Source: a virus. From it: a stretch of 26,681 bases of DNA. A program made the translations under genes and the position numbers. The stretch covers positions 1-26,681 of the IMG/VR virus record IMGVR_UViG_3300030098_002874, one strand, 5' to 3'. Shown here piece by piece: positions 18,001 through 24,815 of this stretch (its first letter is position 1; the number at the start of each line of letters is the position of its first letter). The notes beneath the pieces are model-generated. The model did not search any database, was not told the DNA's origin, and saw only the letters and a program-made list of their open reading frames with translations.

Positions 18001-20966
18001 ATAATGAAAAAATTATGACTGTTGATGAATTTCTTGCTGATTATAAAGAAAGAGTTGATGAATCAGATAAAAAGAACGAGCTATCTTTATCTGTTCAAAA
18101 TTCCACACTTGGAAGTGTACACAACTTTTTAAAAGATGCTAACAAAGCAACTGGTAGAAAATATCAAATTGGTATTATTTCAAGAAGAAATCCAAGAACA
18201 AGACCTAATGATATTACATTGCTTGGATTAGCTGGATTTTTAGATAAGGGATATGGTAATTCTACAATGGTTAATAGTCTTGATATAGTAAACATATATG
18301 AAGGTGATTATGATGCTGATAAGGTAGATTATTTCTTTGCTCATAATGATTATATGTTTGACCATATTGAGAGAACTAATAAATATTGGGTTCAAGGAAT
18401 AGACCCAAAGAAATGGAAAACCCCAGCTTCGTTTACGTTTTTACAAGATACAGAAACTCAAAGTGAAAAGATTATAGAATCTATGGGCAATGCAGATGCT
18501 TATAAAAAAATGATAGGCATTGTTCAAAAAACTCCAAGACAAATAAATTATTTAGATATGCTTTCTAATAAAAATTGGACAGCTAGCCCAGAAGAATCAG
18601 AAGCTTGGTCAAATTATAGAAGGGAAAATAAAGATGGGACTGTTGATGGGCCTGGAATTTTATTTAGAACAACAGATAGTAAAAATGGTGATGAAAGAGT
18701 AATTACCATTGATAGTAAAAACATAGATTTTTTTATACGAAGTGCTTTAGAAATGCAATATGTTGTGGATGGTAAAAATAATTTAAATCCAAATATTGCA
18801 AATGATATATTTAATTGGAAAGATAATTTCTTATTTCCATTAATAAAACAATCAGAAAGACCAGATAATTTATCATTTAATCAAAGAAAAGACATCCAAG
18901 AAAAAGGAACTTCTAATAATAAAAGAATAAGAATATTTTCAAGAATGGTTAAAAAAGATGGTAAGTGGACAGAAGATGTAAACATTGAATTAACTAAAGC
19001 TGAAAAAGAAATTATTAAATCCTTAATGGATAATTACAACAAAACAATACTACAAGCAACTGGTAAAGATGTTTATGATGGGGCTGATGTTAGAAGAATG
19101 TCTTATGATGATTTTATGCAAGCTGGTCAGGGATTTATAGATTTTCATAAAGATATTCAAAATAAAGTGTATAGAAAATTAACTAAACAAAGAAAATTAA
19201 GCGGTAATGATTTTAAAGAATTAAAAAGAATATTTGGAGCTGTTACTGAAAAAAAACCACAAAAAGGGAAATGGTATAGAAGAACATTCTTAAACAAAGA
19301 CCCTTTTGAATATGTTCGTAATAATGCAGAAAGATTTATTAGTGAAGAAACAACAAATCCAAATGGAACATATATAGACCAATTAATTGTTCAATTAGCT
19401 AGAAAAAATCATTTTGAAGAAAAACAAGATTTTAGATTACTAGGAGAAGATAAAATACAGCTTGATGATTGGTATAATGATATGATAATGGAATCGTATA
19501 AAGAATCAGCTGACAAACATAATGAAAAATTAACTAATGCAGTTTTAAGCCATAATAAAAAAGTTGGAAGTGTTGTTTATTTAAGTAGAAAAATAAACGA
19601 AATTGCTAGGTCTAAATACAAACAAGAATGGAAAAATAAAAAAATTAAATCTTTAAAATATGTTATAAATAAACTTCAATCAGAAATAAATACTGAATAT
19701 GGAAAAAGAGTAAATATAAAAGACCCTCAAAAATATGAATTTTTAGATTTAATTGCAGAAGGAAAAGAACTAACAGAATCAACAATATATTATCATTCTA
19801 TACATTCTTTATTAAAATCTGAATTAATAGGTGGTTATAAATTTGATAATTTTTATCAAATGCTTGAAGGTAATGCTAAAGATGATTTGGCAATGTTTAA
19901 AGATTTGAGAAGAAAAATTTATGGAGACCATGGAAGTATAAAAGATATACTTGAATTTGGAGCTAAAACAGTAATTAAAGATAAAGAATTAAAAAAGCAA
20001 TTAGAAAGATATGATACTGATGATTTTTATAAATGGCAAGTGGAATTTTTAAAAGAAAAAACTGAACAACATGGATTAGAATTTATGTTAGCTTTTATGT
20101 CTCCTTCGTTAAATAGAAAAAAGATTGGAGTTTTTAATAATAGAGTAGTTCCTATTCCATATGTTGATTCAAAAAGATTTAGAATGGGAATAAGAGTTCT
20201 TACTGAAATTGCTTTTAAAGATTTTTCATCTGAAGATAATCCTATAAGAGTAGCTAGAAAACTTGCTGGTGAAGCAGAGGACAAAACAATACCTTCTCAA
20301 ATATTATTAACAAAATTAATTGAATCAGAAAATCATTATAGAGGCTATTTTGATAGAAATCACAATCTTTTTACTTCAAGAGAAAATGATGTAAGACAAT
20401 ACGGATTAGGTAAATTTGATTCTTATTTAGAAAGAAAGCTAAGTTCTTATACTGATATAAATTGGACAAGGAATATGTTTCCAAGACATACATTAAACAT
20501 AATGAATAATTCAGTTCTTGATTTTTATCAAGAAACAGCAAATTTAGCTGGTGATGAATTTTCTATTGGATTTCAAAAATTTCTTGATGAAATAGATTTA
20601 TTAAATAGAGACTTAGCTACAAATGTTTACTTAGACCCTTATGATTTTATAGAGAGAAGGCTTAAATTAGACAATATGTATATAAAAATGGTTCAAACTG
20701 AAATAAATGCAGTATCGGAATCAAAATCTGTTGTACCAATACAACAACATGATTCTTTTAAATTATCAAAAGGATTTAAATATTTACAAAGAGCAGCTGC
20801 TGATAAAGGTCTTAAATTAGAAGTAAATGAATCTAGTTTAATTTCAAAATATAATAAATTGCAACAACTTGAAAGAGAACTCAACACAGCTCATGACGGA
20901 AGATTACTTGACCATACAAATAAAGATGCTGAAGATTGGGCTGAAATGAGTGGGTGTATTAAATAA
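12012..20966 (+). CDS. Giant single-chain double-psi beta-barrel RNA polymerase, probable virion RNA polymerase
   Basis: 2984 residues. Two blocks resemble the catalytic barrels of multisubunit-type RNA polymerases in single-chain form (YonO and crAss-like phage enzymes). The beta'-like block has a basic RxP motif (Arg2059-Asn-Pro2061, within SRRNPRTRPND) and, 38 residues after that proline, YEGDYDADKVDYFF, whose Asp2099, Asp2101 and Asp2103 form the DxDxD metal site. In E. coli beta' the same RxP-to-NADFDGD gap is 33 residues. The beta-like block upstream (about 1660-1745) has EDASAFDSISFLTEDAMMEY, KPV (Lys1698), LLGKTLF (Lys1714) and a closing LLTKSGAKV (Lys1742), resembling the paired-lysine barrel. 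Residues 1-600 are helical with hydrophobic patches (about 373-393, 522-545), like ejected virion proteins. The last 870 residues are unassigned. Position beside internal virion proteins suggests packaging and early transcription in the host; catalysis is inferred from motifs. Confidence 0.75.
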   Translation: MPLNPQKSLYNSLFDDEDKTITPSWTPEEIINYYSEIDTSRAKKAIGGNSRSLANPTGVTYSNPNQPNQEKPPLPNDLNPQTMLDIMEQADILQEEDSPIQEEKSLLYKTGENLDAIIFAGLDAFVDTATFGTKDFLLEQTLGRIDPEELEEYRERTESRKELAAGKVSSAIGSFAGFVKGLPFKVAGNIVTKATLPVAKKMFKKKIGDKASTESTKQITKAGEQWAAKEGLSKNAIKLGTSKYTQVASKSRMHPILKQKTFNKALKEESEVLIQSQMALGKITQAEASIMRGMFDTMMKKGVPIQNMLQLGQVMYGTGRRGRFVGQLLNDAFVYSFIDGAFSLSNQWNYAREQGQSFSDVFSSQQLLEDTLFGMLTGVGLSGGAAIFKPLGKMANSRVDFASAINTWRQSNPYKGKSRQQLAKDLFYFGNHAWRNGKPSQVEFGKGKFKKEIDLTQGKTPYENAEDGIKSLHKELTQVLGGNYKKEVTDYLLKEKNQYAKDLLSESLKEPFRSFAQEWPRMLYGGMVFNAGMIAQDAWSTGELLGGYGEDYDGWDVFTNLMIGAYTQRKDNTSTWDMNTDINRIREGIKILGGDPEWKNSNFYIDENFPIARSRFDKASRKKEYQDWLVENGLATNDEAEGREMDAFAVPAGEKSVKISMEIEGQDYGILQELVTAMNSDFHTSKTLDAITVKEANAMLKKYEEVHGIKKDDMKGLRDLQEESTIKATENFENEMLGIIKKIVDVADKESEFDDLAGFFTTTTGDKIITPQTIIIDKKLKDKIRKGDFEFLGSGDDAVNEVEKMKMSLQSIIKSLSSGLEAIQTSSNANVMELKNEASLRKIYEIVRNSEQSVNKTFEMKDLVSREFRYSDYMDYLPSMVKNKAISVSKSIQEIFSPEFNGRQKLLGALQGAGLIDKDGNIIKSVKQIEFSKDVKDDVSKEEQASMKRVLGQILTMQSSINIPDKLTSSNTIVNKDGFVRLKKTLQGFGLDVKKLDSFYYEYLINILNTKRFKDSRLSGGQTDFVLQAVSSGFGENNLKPEGTSNNFILKRIEIVGNDDFSTKYNNFISEISNKSGGLVEISKETIDVGVMEIPILQAEMKKSALGRNTYDSNVALGTVLEKLTQNGLGFYSDRIKNYIALAPEINQAKIQNMLFDLGVLKINEDSGRIEVEEKEILTEDYWKKVDKSLRQFGYTEGFINQKISEQKQISKPRFLNDSSDHVANPSMSVGEFFRKYKVIINDSDGNFKEYRDYSLMSQENQIKKFDELTENFPEIENPNAILKGNAISNLINNLVATRIITDADGNKKQETILYESMGRRLRNQILEDATQVFFGRRKQVEVPVVEVAGTGIKFTDKPEFHQTNPIYELFRDLKIKHYLFDNNVLIKPFNPENSRMEPRIVNLTSKAENFPEWMRNEVKIVENQIINDLLNHSIVDGILKDNRIKDKEDEVFESLGVQDDVVSIGKDPLIRLNLVPEFDSIIITGQDRKILAEEFNNFYERNKDLYEDTTNIEALLERIKDTDQDRYSADYDYESIARLLVVERMLRSDSNIKLKEILNNNDADEIDKVISRVKLVNTKNFIRGDSDYYLSLAEARLLINDGDEAGNLLKDRIYNKKGKYSIAIWDDDNNANIRNEVEQIIEKYKDIYDLENWSFENIGTAHEDASAFDSISFLTEDAMMEYHTLMGHNPYSKNAIKPVISSMGEGKALLLGKTLFIHDSRLENFLTANNLDILLTKSGAKVYDEKYIDGNSNKDDESILNISLDKLKTTSKNILKPNQIRFVDIDAIGLKPEKDASITSAKDSPADANYHNAEEGYLKIQEMQKDISFAIQSIEDIVGSSVAMREFMMDELLPNGQMQNDDGISSLQTINNMYLFLEHHANANPMSFSDNQTKNKIFNTFIDRLINNTRSITNRSSGRHGELSNVTSNRYGGQSYIIQNAQRFLDRNGNMRNHRLLPTLVDKQGNMLMRGELALPFHEQDTKLGDLEGRTIRIVDNEKIMTVDEFLADYKERVDESDKKNELSLSVQNSTLGSVHNFLKDANKATGRKYQIGIISRRNPRTRPNDITLLGLAGFLDKGYGNSTMVNSLDIVNIYEGDYDADKVDYFFAHNDYMFDHIERTNKYWVQGIDPKKWKTPASFTFLQDTETQSEKIIESMGNADAYKKMIGIVQKTPRQINYLDMLSNKNWTASPEESEAWSNYRRENKDGTVDGPGILFRTTDSKNGDERVITIDSKNIDFFIRSALEMQYVVDGKNNLNPNIANDIFNWKDNFLFPLIKQSERPDNLSFNQRKDIQEKGTSNNKRIRIFSRMVKKDGKWTEDVNIELTKAEKEIIKSLMDNYNKTILQATGKDVYDGADVRRMSYDDFMQAGQGFIDFHKDIQNKVYRKLTKQRKLSGNDFKELKRIFGAVTEKKPQKGKWYRRTFLNKDPFEYVRNNAERFISEETTNPNGTYIDQLIVQLARKNHFEEKQDFRLLGEDKIQLDDWYNDMIMESYKESADKHNEKLTNAVLSHNKKVGSVVYLSRKINEIARSKYKQEWKNKKIKSLKYVINKLQSEINTEYGKRVNIKDPQKYEFLDLIAEGKELTESTIYYHSIHSLLKSELIGGYKFDNFYQMLEGNAKDDLAMFKDLRRKIYGDHGSIKDILEFGAKTVIKDKELKKQLERYDTDDFYKWQVEFLKEKTEQHGLEFMLAFMSPSLNRKKIGVFNNRVVPIPYVDSKRFRMGIRVLTEIAFKDFSSEDNPIRVARKLAGEAEDKTIPSQILLTKLIESENHYRGYFDRNHNLFTSRENDVRQYGLGKFDSYLERKLSSYTDINWTRNMFPRHTLNIMNNSVLDFYQETANLAGDEFSIGFQKFLDEIDLLNRDLATNVYLDPYDFIERRLKLDNMYIKMVQTEINAVSESKSVVPIQQHDSFKLSKGFKYLQRAAADKGLKLEVNESSLISKYNKLQQLERELNTAHDGRLLDHTNKDAEDWAEMSGCIK
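17004..17246 (+). other. Beta-like catalytic barrel segment of the giant protein
   Basis: Codons about 1665-1745. Order of marks: acidic DA-x-x-F motif (Asp1665), LTEDAMMEYHTLMG, Lys1698-Pro, a Gly/Lys stretch with Lys1714, then LDILLTKSGAKVY with Lys1742. This spacing resembles the first barrel of crAss-like phage polymerases, where two lysines contact the RNA 3' end region. Which lysines are the catalytic pair needs a structure comparison. Confidence 0.6.
18171..18350 (+). other. Beta'-like catalytic barrel segment with DxDxD metal site
   Basis: Codons 2054-2113. RRNPR at 2058-2062 is followed by TLLGLAGFLDKGYGN, SLDIVNIYEG and the triad Asp2099/Asp2101/Asp2103, coded at 18306-18320. The middle position carries Ala and the following residue is Lys2104, as in the DFDxDK form seen in phage enzymes rather than DFDGDQ of cellular beta'. 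Confidence 0.75.
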
Positions 20967-23800
20967 TGGATTGTAATAAAGCAACAAAAAAATCTCAATT
21001 AATAAATGCAGTAAATACATGGCTTGGGGATAAAGAAACTTTAAGTAATTTTAAAAATCCTCATGCAGCTATGTTTAAAATGTGGGAATCTGAATTTTAT
21101 GTTCCATTAAAATGGGCTATATTAGATGAAGGTGAAAAACTTTTAACACCTGGAAAAATAAAACAATTTACTGAAAGTTTATATAGATTAAATAAAAGAG
21201 TAAAGCAAGGCGACATTGCAAGTAATGATTTTGCAAAGTTGTTTTGGACTGGTACTACTTTTGGTAAAAGAGACCCAGCAATAGGTTCAATGCTTTCAAG
21301 ATTGCAAGATGTATCTGGTCAAGATAAAGTTAGAACAATGAAATCAGCTGAAGACTTTAAAGAAATAACAGATATGATTAAAGTTATATCTAAAGTAACC
21401 GGGCCTATTGATAAAGCTATTTTTAATAGGGATGTAAAAAAATTAAGAAAATTAGATTTAAATCTTATTAAAGCTATTGACAAACAAAACAATAGAGAAA
21501 TTTCAACTGCTAGAAAAGAATTATCAGAATTTATAGATAGCAATAAAAAATTAAAAGCATTTGATGATTTTATTGTATTAATTGAAACTGGTATGCCAGA
21601 TATATTAATGAAATATAGGGAAAAAATTGAAAGCGGTGAATTTAGACCTATGAGAATTAAAGATTCTAAAAAATTCCTTGAAAAAGTTGATAACGGTGAA
21701 GCCTTATTAAAAATAAATGAAGTTAAATTTTTAGAAAAAATTATGTCTGAATTAGGCATGGATATAAAATATGCAGACCCTTTAATGAAATATAATAACA
21801 TGATGGATAATCAGTATGATAATTTAAAAAAGGGAATAAATTCCGTTATTAATAGTAAAATAAAAAGATTAAAATTTAACAGAGGAATAGAAAGTGAAAA
21901 TGTTAAATTATTAAAAGAAACAAGAGAAAGATTAAATAAAGAATTAATGCCTAGATATGAACAAGGGTTTTTTCCTCATTATGTAAGGGATTTAAATGCT
22001 ACTTTTATGGAAGGATTGTTGCCAAGATTAAAAAAATTAGATTCTTCTGGTGAAGATTTATTATTAAGAAAAACATCTACTCTTAAAGAAGATATACAAT
22101 CAATAAATGAATGGGTTACTAATCACGCAAAAAGTAGAAAACAAGAATATGCTCCAGAATATTCAAGAAACTTTTTTGATGTTGTTAAAGGATATATAGA
22201 CGATATAAATCATTTTAATACTTCTGCTTTTCTAGAAGAAGCTTTTATGGATGCAAGACTTGATGTATTAAAAATGTATAGAGATGGCGATAAAGGCCCA
22301 ACTCAATATATGACTAATGTTTCAGATTTTATTGCAGATATGCATAAATCAGCTAATGGTGATACTAAAATGTCAGAATCAGCTCAATTAGCAATGAAAA
22401 CATTACTTGCTTTTGAATTTACATCTAAACTTGGATGGAATGTTCGTGGAGCAGCTAGAAACACAACTCAAAGAGCTTTGGATTACATAAGATTTGGATT
22501 TACTAAAAGTATTGCAGCGGTTAATTACTTTGATAGTATTAAAGGTGAAGGTGGAGTAAGGGAAGCTGATAAAATATTAGATGAAGCTGGATTTTTATTT
22601 AAAGAAATAACACCAGAACTTTTAGAAAGTGGCATTAAAGAAAAACCTAGTATGTTTAAATCTAGGTATATGGATGAAGATGGTAACATACAATATAAAG
22701 AAGAACATTTTGGTCATAAAATAGCAGAAGGTATGAGTTGGGTTTCAAAAAAATCATCTGTATTGCACAGAGCTGCTGAAAATTGGAATAGAAAACATAC
22801 TTTTAAAGTTGCTTATGGAAGTTTACATAAAATATTAATGGAAAGTTCTGAATTTAGGTCTCAAGTAGCAAATAAAAAGCAATATTTAGAAACTAGAGCT
22901 AATGAAATAGCTACTAATTATGCAAAAAATATGGTTTTGGCAAATCATTTTGATTATGCTGATTATGCTAAATCCAAACTTATGAGAGGCGATATTAAAT
23001 CATTAGGGAAATATGGAAACATAACAAGATTTATGTTTCAATTTCAACATTATGGAATGGAATTTTTAGAAAGAAATACTTCTATTTATAAAGAAGCTTC
23101 TGCTGATGTTAGGTCTGGTGCAAGTTTTGGTGAAATGCAAGGAGTCCACCAAGCAATGAAAATGGGAATGGCTTATGGGCTAGCTCCTTTAATTGCTTAT
23201 ATTGTTATGGGATTAGATGTTGATAATTTAGTAGAGCATGATACAGCAAAAAGAATTTCACAATGGGGTACTTTATTTTCTAATGACCCAGAAAAAATTA
23301 ATGAAGCTTTTTATGGCAAAGGGCCAATTATTAGTACATTTGGAGGCCCTCTTCTTGGGGACATGATTGACCTAGGAATGTCTATAGGCATGATTAATGA
23401 AACGGAACCTGAAGCTTGGCATGAGTATTTATATGCTGTTCAAGGATATAAGTATGACCATGACTTGACACACACAGGAAGCAGAACTAAAATGCTTAAT
23501 AATCTTATTTCTATGAGTTCATTTGGCAAAAGAGCTTACAATAGACATATTCCAATGTTATTTGAAAACGATAGAAGCCCAATATTAAATTCTTTTAGAG
23601 TTGGACTTAATGAACTATCATTTTATCCTACTTCTAAAATTAATTTACCATTTAACCTTTATGAAGGAAAACCTGTTTTTGATATAGCTGGTGAAAAATG
23701 GCTAGATGTAACGGGGACAAGAAGAAAAAAGAAGTCTGGTGCAAAGCCTGTTAATTATAGAATGTTAAAGTACATGAGGGAATTGGATAAAAAGAAGTAA
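20966..23800 (+). CDS. Large helical protein following the polymerase, probable ejected virion protein
   Basis: 944 residues, mostly helical and Lys-rich. The N-terminal half (about 100-330) is coiled and highly charged. Around 485-510 is SKLGWNVRGAARNTTQRALD, resembling the 'N-R-A-N-TQ' segment of domains found near the C-terminus of large polyvalent phage proteins (LPD38-like; from memory). A hydrophobic helix (about 733-749, GMAYGLAPLIAYIVMGL) and a Gly-rich stretch (STFGGPLLGDMIDLGMSIGM) could insert in or line a membrane. Basic C-terminus (GTRRKKKSGAKP). No nuclease, lysozyme or methylase motif was found. It starts in the giant gene's TAATG and is the last gene before the terminator-like hairpin, so it is probably made and packaged with the polymerase. 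It may be a partner subunit or a DNA-ejection protein. Confidence 0.55.
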   Translation: MDCNKATKKSQLINAVNTWLGDKETLSNFKNPHAAMFKMWESEFYVPLKWAILDEGEKLLTPGKIKQFTESLYRLNKRVKQGDIASNDFAKLFWTGTTFGKRDPAIGSMLSRLQDVSGQDKVRTMKSAEDFKEITDMIKVISKVTGPIDKAIFNRDVKKLRKLDLNLIKAIDKQNNREISTARKELSEFIDSNKKLKAFDDFIVLIETGMPDILMKYREKIESGEFRPMRIKDSKKFLEKVDNGEALLKINEVKFLEKIMSELGMDIKYADPLMKYNNMMDNQYDNLKKGINSVINSKIKRLKFNRGIESENVKLLKETRERLNKELMPRYEQGFFPHYVRDLNATFMEGLLPRLKKLDSSGEDLLLRKTSTLKEDIQSINEWVTNHAKSRKQEYAPEYSRNFFDVVKGYIDDINHFNTSAFLEEAFMDARLDVLKMYRDGDKGPTQYMTNVSDFIADMHKSANGDTKMSESAQLAMKTLLAFEFTSKLGWNVRGAARNTTQRALDYIRFGFTKSIAAVNYFDSIKGEGGVREADKILDEAGFLFKEITPELLESGIKEKPSMFKSRYMDEDGNIQYKEEHFGHKIAEGMSWVSKKSSVLHRAAENWNRKHTFKVAYGSLHKILMESSEFRSQVANKKQYLETRANEIATNYAKNMVLANHFDYADYAKSKLMRGDIKSLGKYGNITRFMFQFQHYGMEFLERNTSIYKEASADVRSGASFGEMQGVHQAMKMGMAYGLAPLIAYIVMGLDVDNLVEHDTAKRISQWGTLFSNDPEKINEAFYGKGPIISTFGGPLLGDMIDLGMSIGMINETEPEAWHEYLYAVQGYKYDHDLTHTGSRTKMLNNLISMSSFGKRAYNRHIPMLFENDRSPILNSFRVGLNELSFYPTSKINLPFNLYEGKPVFDIAGEKWLDVTGTRRKKKSGAKPVNYRMLKYMRELDKKK

Positions 23801-23835
23801 GAAGGGCTAGTTAAATACCAACCCTTCCTACTTTT
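23796..23835 (+). terminator. Bidirectional intrinsic terminator between converging operons
   Basis: AGTAAGAAGGG (23796-23806) pairs with CCCTTCCTACT (23822-23832) at 10 of 11 positions around a 15-base loop. TTTT follows on the + strand (with the T of the stem). Read on the - strand, the stem is followed by a T-rich run (from 23795 down to about 23790). It sits exactly between the last + gene, whose stop it partly includes, and the last - gene. A weaker second hairpin (TAGCAT 23835-23840 with ATGCTA 23854-23859) covers the stop of the - strand gene. Confidence 0.7.
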
Positions 23836-23851
23836 AGCATTAATAAGGAGG

Positions 23852-24043
23852 TTATGCTAAAGCTTTTGGTTCTGTTTTTTCTTTATGCTCTAATAATTTA
23901 ATTAAAGCACTTGTTGAATCAAGTAAACCTTTTAATAATTTTATTTTTTGTTTATCTATTTTTTCTGATTTATAACTATCTATATCTTTTAACAAAGCAC
24001 TTATTTTATATAAATAATTTGCATATTGTTCTGTATTTTTCAT
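23852..24043 (-). CDS. Small helical hypothetical protein
   Basis: 63 residues, almost all helix and rich in Lys, Leu, Ser and Glu (YANYLYKISALLKDIDSYKS, LLKGLLDSTSALIKLLEHKE). No cysteine, membrane segment or motif. GGAGG (24051-24055 on the + strand numbering, read on -) lies 7 bases before its ATG, and its ATG overlaps the stop of the resolvase gene by 4 bases (ATGA). Last gene of the - strand operon. Function unknown. Confidence 0.6.
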   Translation of the reverse strand: MKNTEQYANYLYKISALLKDIDSYKSEKIDKQKIKLLKGLLDSTSALIKLLEHKEKTEPKALA

Positions 24044-24519
24044 TTTGATTCCTCCATTTCTGTGTACATTCCGTACATTGTTATTAATACTGCATCAGCA
24101 TTCCATAGCGTTGCAGGTTTTTCTGTATAAATTGATGCTATTTCTTTTAGTTTATTTTTTCTATCTTTTTTTATTTTAGGTAATTTAAATTCCATTTTAT
24201 CTTGCCAAAATTTCATCCATTTTTGTGGTGATACTTCTACTATTTTATTTATTCCTTTTATTGAATTAAGTATTCCTAACCATGCTCCGTAATTAACTCC
24301 AAACTTAAACAATGAACTTCTTCCATCGTGAGGCATTGCATGAACTTTTTCTATATATACTATTGCTTCTTTAGATTTATATGCATTTAAAGCCATAGAA
24401 ACAGTTAGCCTTCTACCACTTATTAGATTGTGGCATTTATGCGTATGTATATCTTTTTGTTCTGAATTAGTAAAGCATAATGCTCCACTAGCACCAGGGT
24501 CTATTCCTATTATTGTCAT
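24040..24519 (-). CDS. RuvC-like Holliday junction resolvase
   Basis: 159 residues. RNase H-fold resolvase motifs are present in order: IIGIDPGASGAL with Asp7, VYIEKVHAMPHDGRSSLFKF with Glu57, the VEVSPQKWMKFW block near 94-105, and NADAVLI with Asp142. Asp-Glu-Asp are the usual metal ligands of RuvC-type enzymes, and the 'EKVHAMP-x-S-F-FG-x-YG' segment is typical of phage versions. It would cut branched DNA made during replication or before packaging. AAGGA lies 6 bases before the ATG. It overlaps the upstream gene by 4 bases, with the helicase one gene further upstream, consistent with a replication/recombination operon. Confidence 0.88.
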   Translation of the reverse strand: MTIIGIDPGASGALCFTNSEQKDIHTHKCHNLISGRRLTVSMALNAYKSKEAIVYIEKVHAMPHDGRSSLFKFGVNYGAWLGILNSIKGINKIVEVSPQKWMKFWQDKMEFKLPKIKKDRKNKLKEIASIYTEKPATLWNADAVLITMYGMYTEMEESK

Positions 24520-24815
24520 TGTGCATCCTTTCTATGTGAATATTTATGTGGACTTTTAACATATTTCTTTTTATATGTTCTTGTTGGTTTAACTGGTGGT
24601 TCATACTTGTCTCCTAATATTTCTCCATCGAAAACTTTTATTACTTGGTGAAGTAGTTCCGATTCCGACTTTATCATATTATTGTTTTTGTATTGACTAC
24701 AACCTTTACTCATTATTTCTTGAGGTATAGGTTTTGGGTGCCCCTTTTTTGCTAAAGAAAACCAATAGCATTTGGAGGAGACTTCAAAGAAGCACCCATA
24801 ACAACTTTTATACAA
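24516..24815 (-). CDS. Small Cys-rich protein with TTG start, possible zinc binder
   Basis: 99 residues. It starts with TTG (24815-24813) and shares 8 bases with the helicase end; no in-frame ATG or GTG lies close upstream, and the next internal Met would remove the cysteines. The N-terminus carries Cys5, Cys8, Cys16 and Cys39 (CYGC, KCYWF, KGCSQY) around a PKPIPQEI segment, a four-cysteine layout that could hold one zinc ion. The C-terminus is basic (TRTYKKKYVKSPHKYSHRK), suited to DNA or RNA contact. Its position between helicase and resolvase suggests a replication accessory role, but no family is assigned. Confidence 0.6.
   Translation of the reverse strand: MYKSCYGCFFEVSSKCYWFSLAKKGHPKPIPQEIMSKGCSQYKNNNMIKSESELLHQVIKVFDGEILGDKYEPPVKPTRTYKKKYVKSPHKYSHRKDAQ

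Noticed and set aside
18306-18320. DYDAD triad as an EF-hand or dockerin-like calcium site
   Set aside because: The triad is a single copy in a strand-like hydrophobic setting, preceded at the right distance by RxP and further upstream by a lysine-bearing barrel block, which fits RNA polymerase better.
12012-20966. T7/N4-type single-subunit RNA polymerase
   Set aside because: I saw no hallmark motifs of that family; the DxDxD and RxP signatures belong to the double-psi barrel class.
21319-21801. 160-codon ORF on the - strand inside the 944-residue gene
   Set aside because: Its Phe/Ile/Ser/Leu-rich composition is what the reverse of a Lys/Glu/Asp-rich AT-rich gene gives; there is no ribosome site, motif or neighbouring - strand gene.
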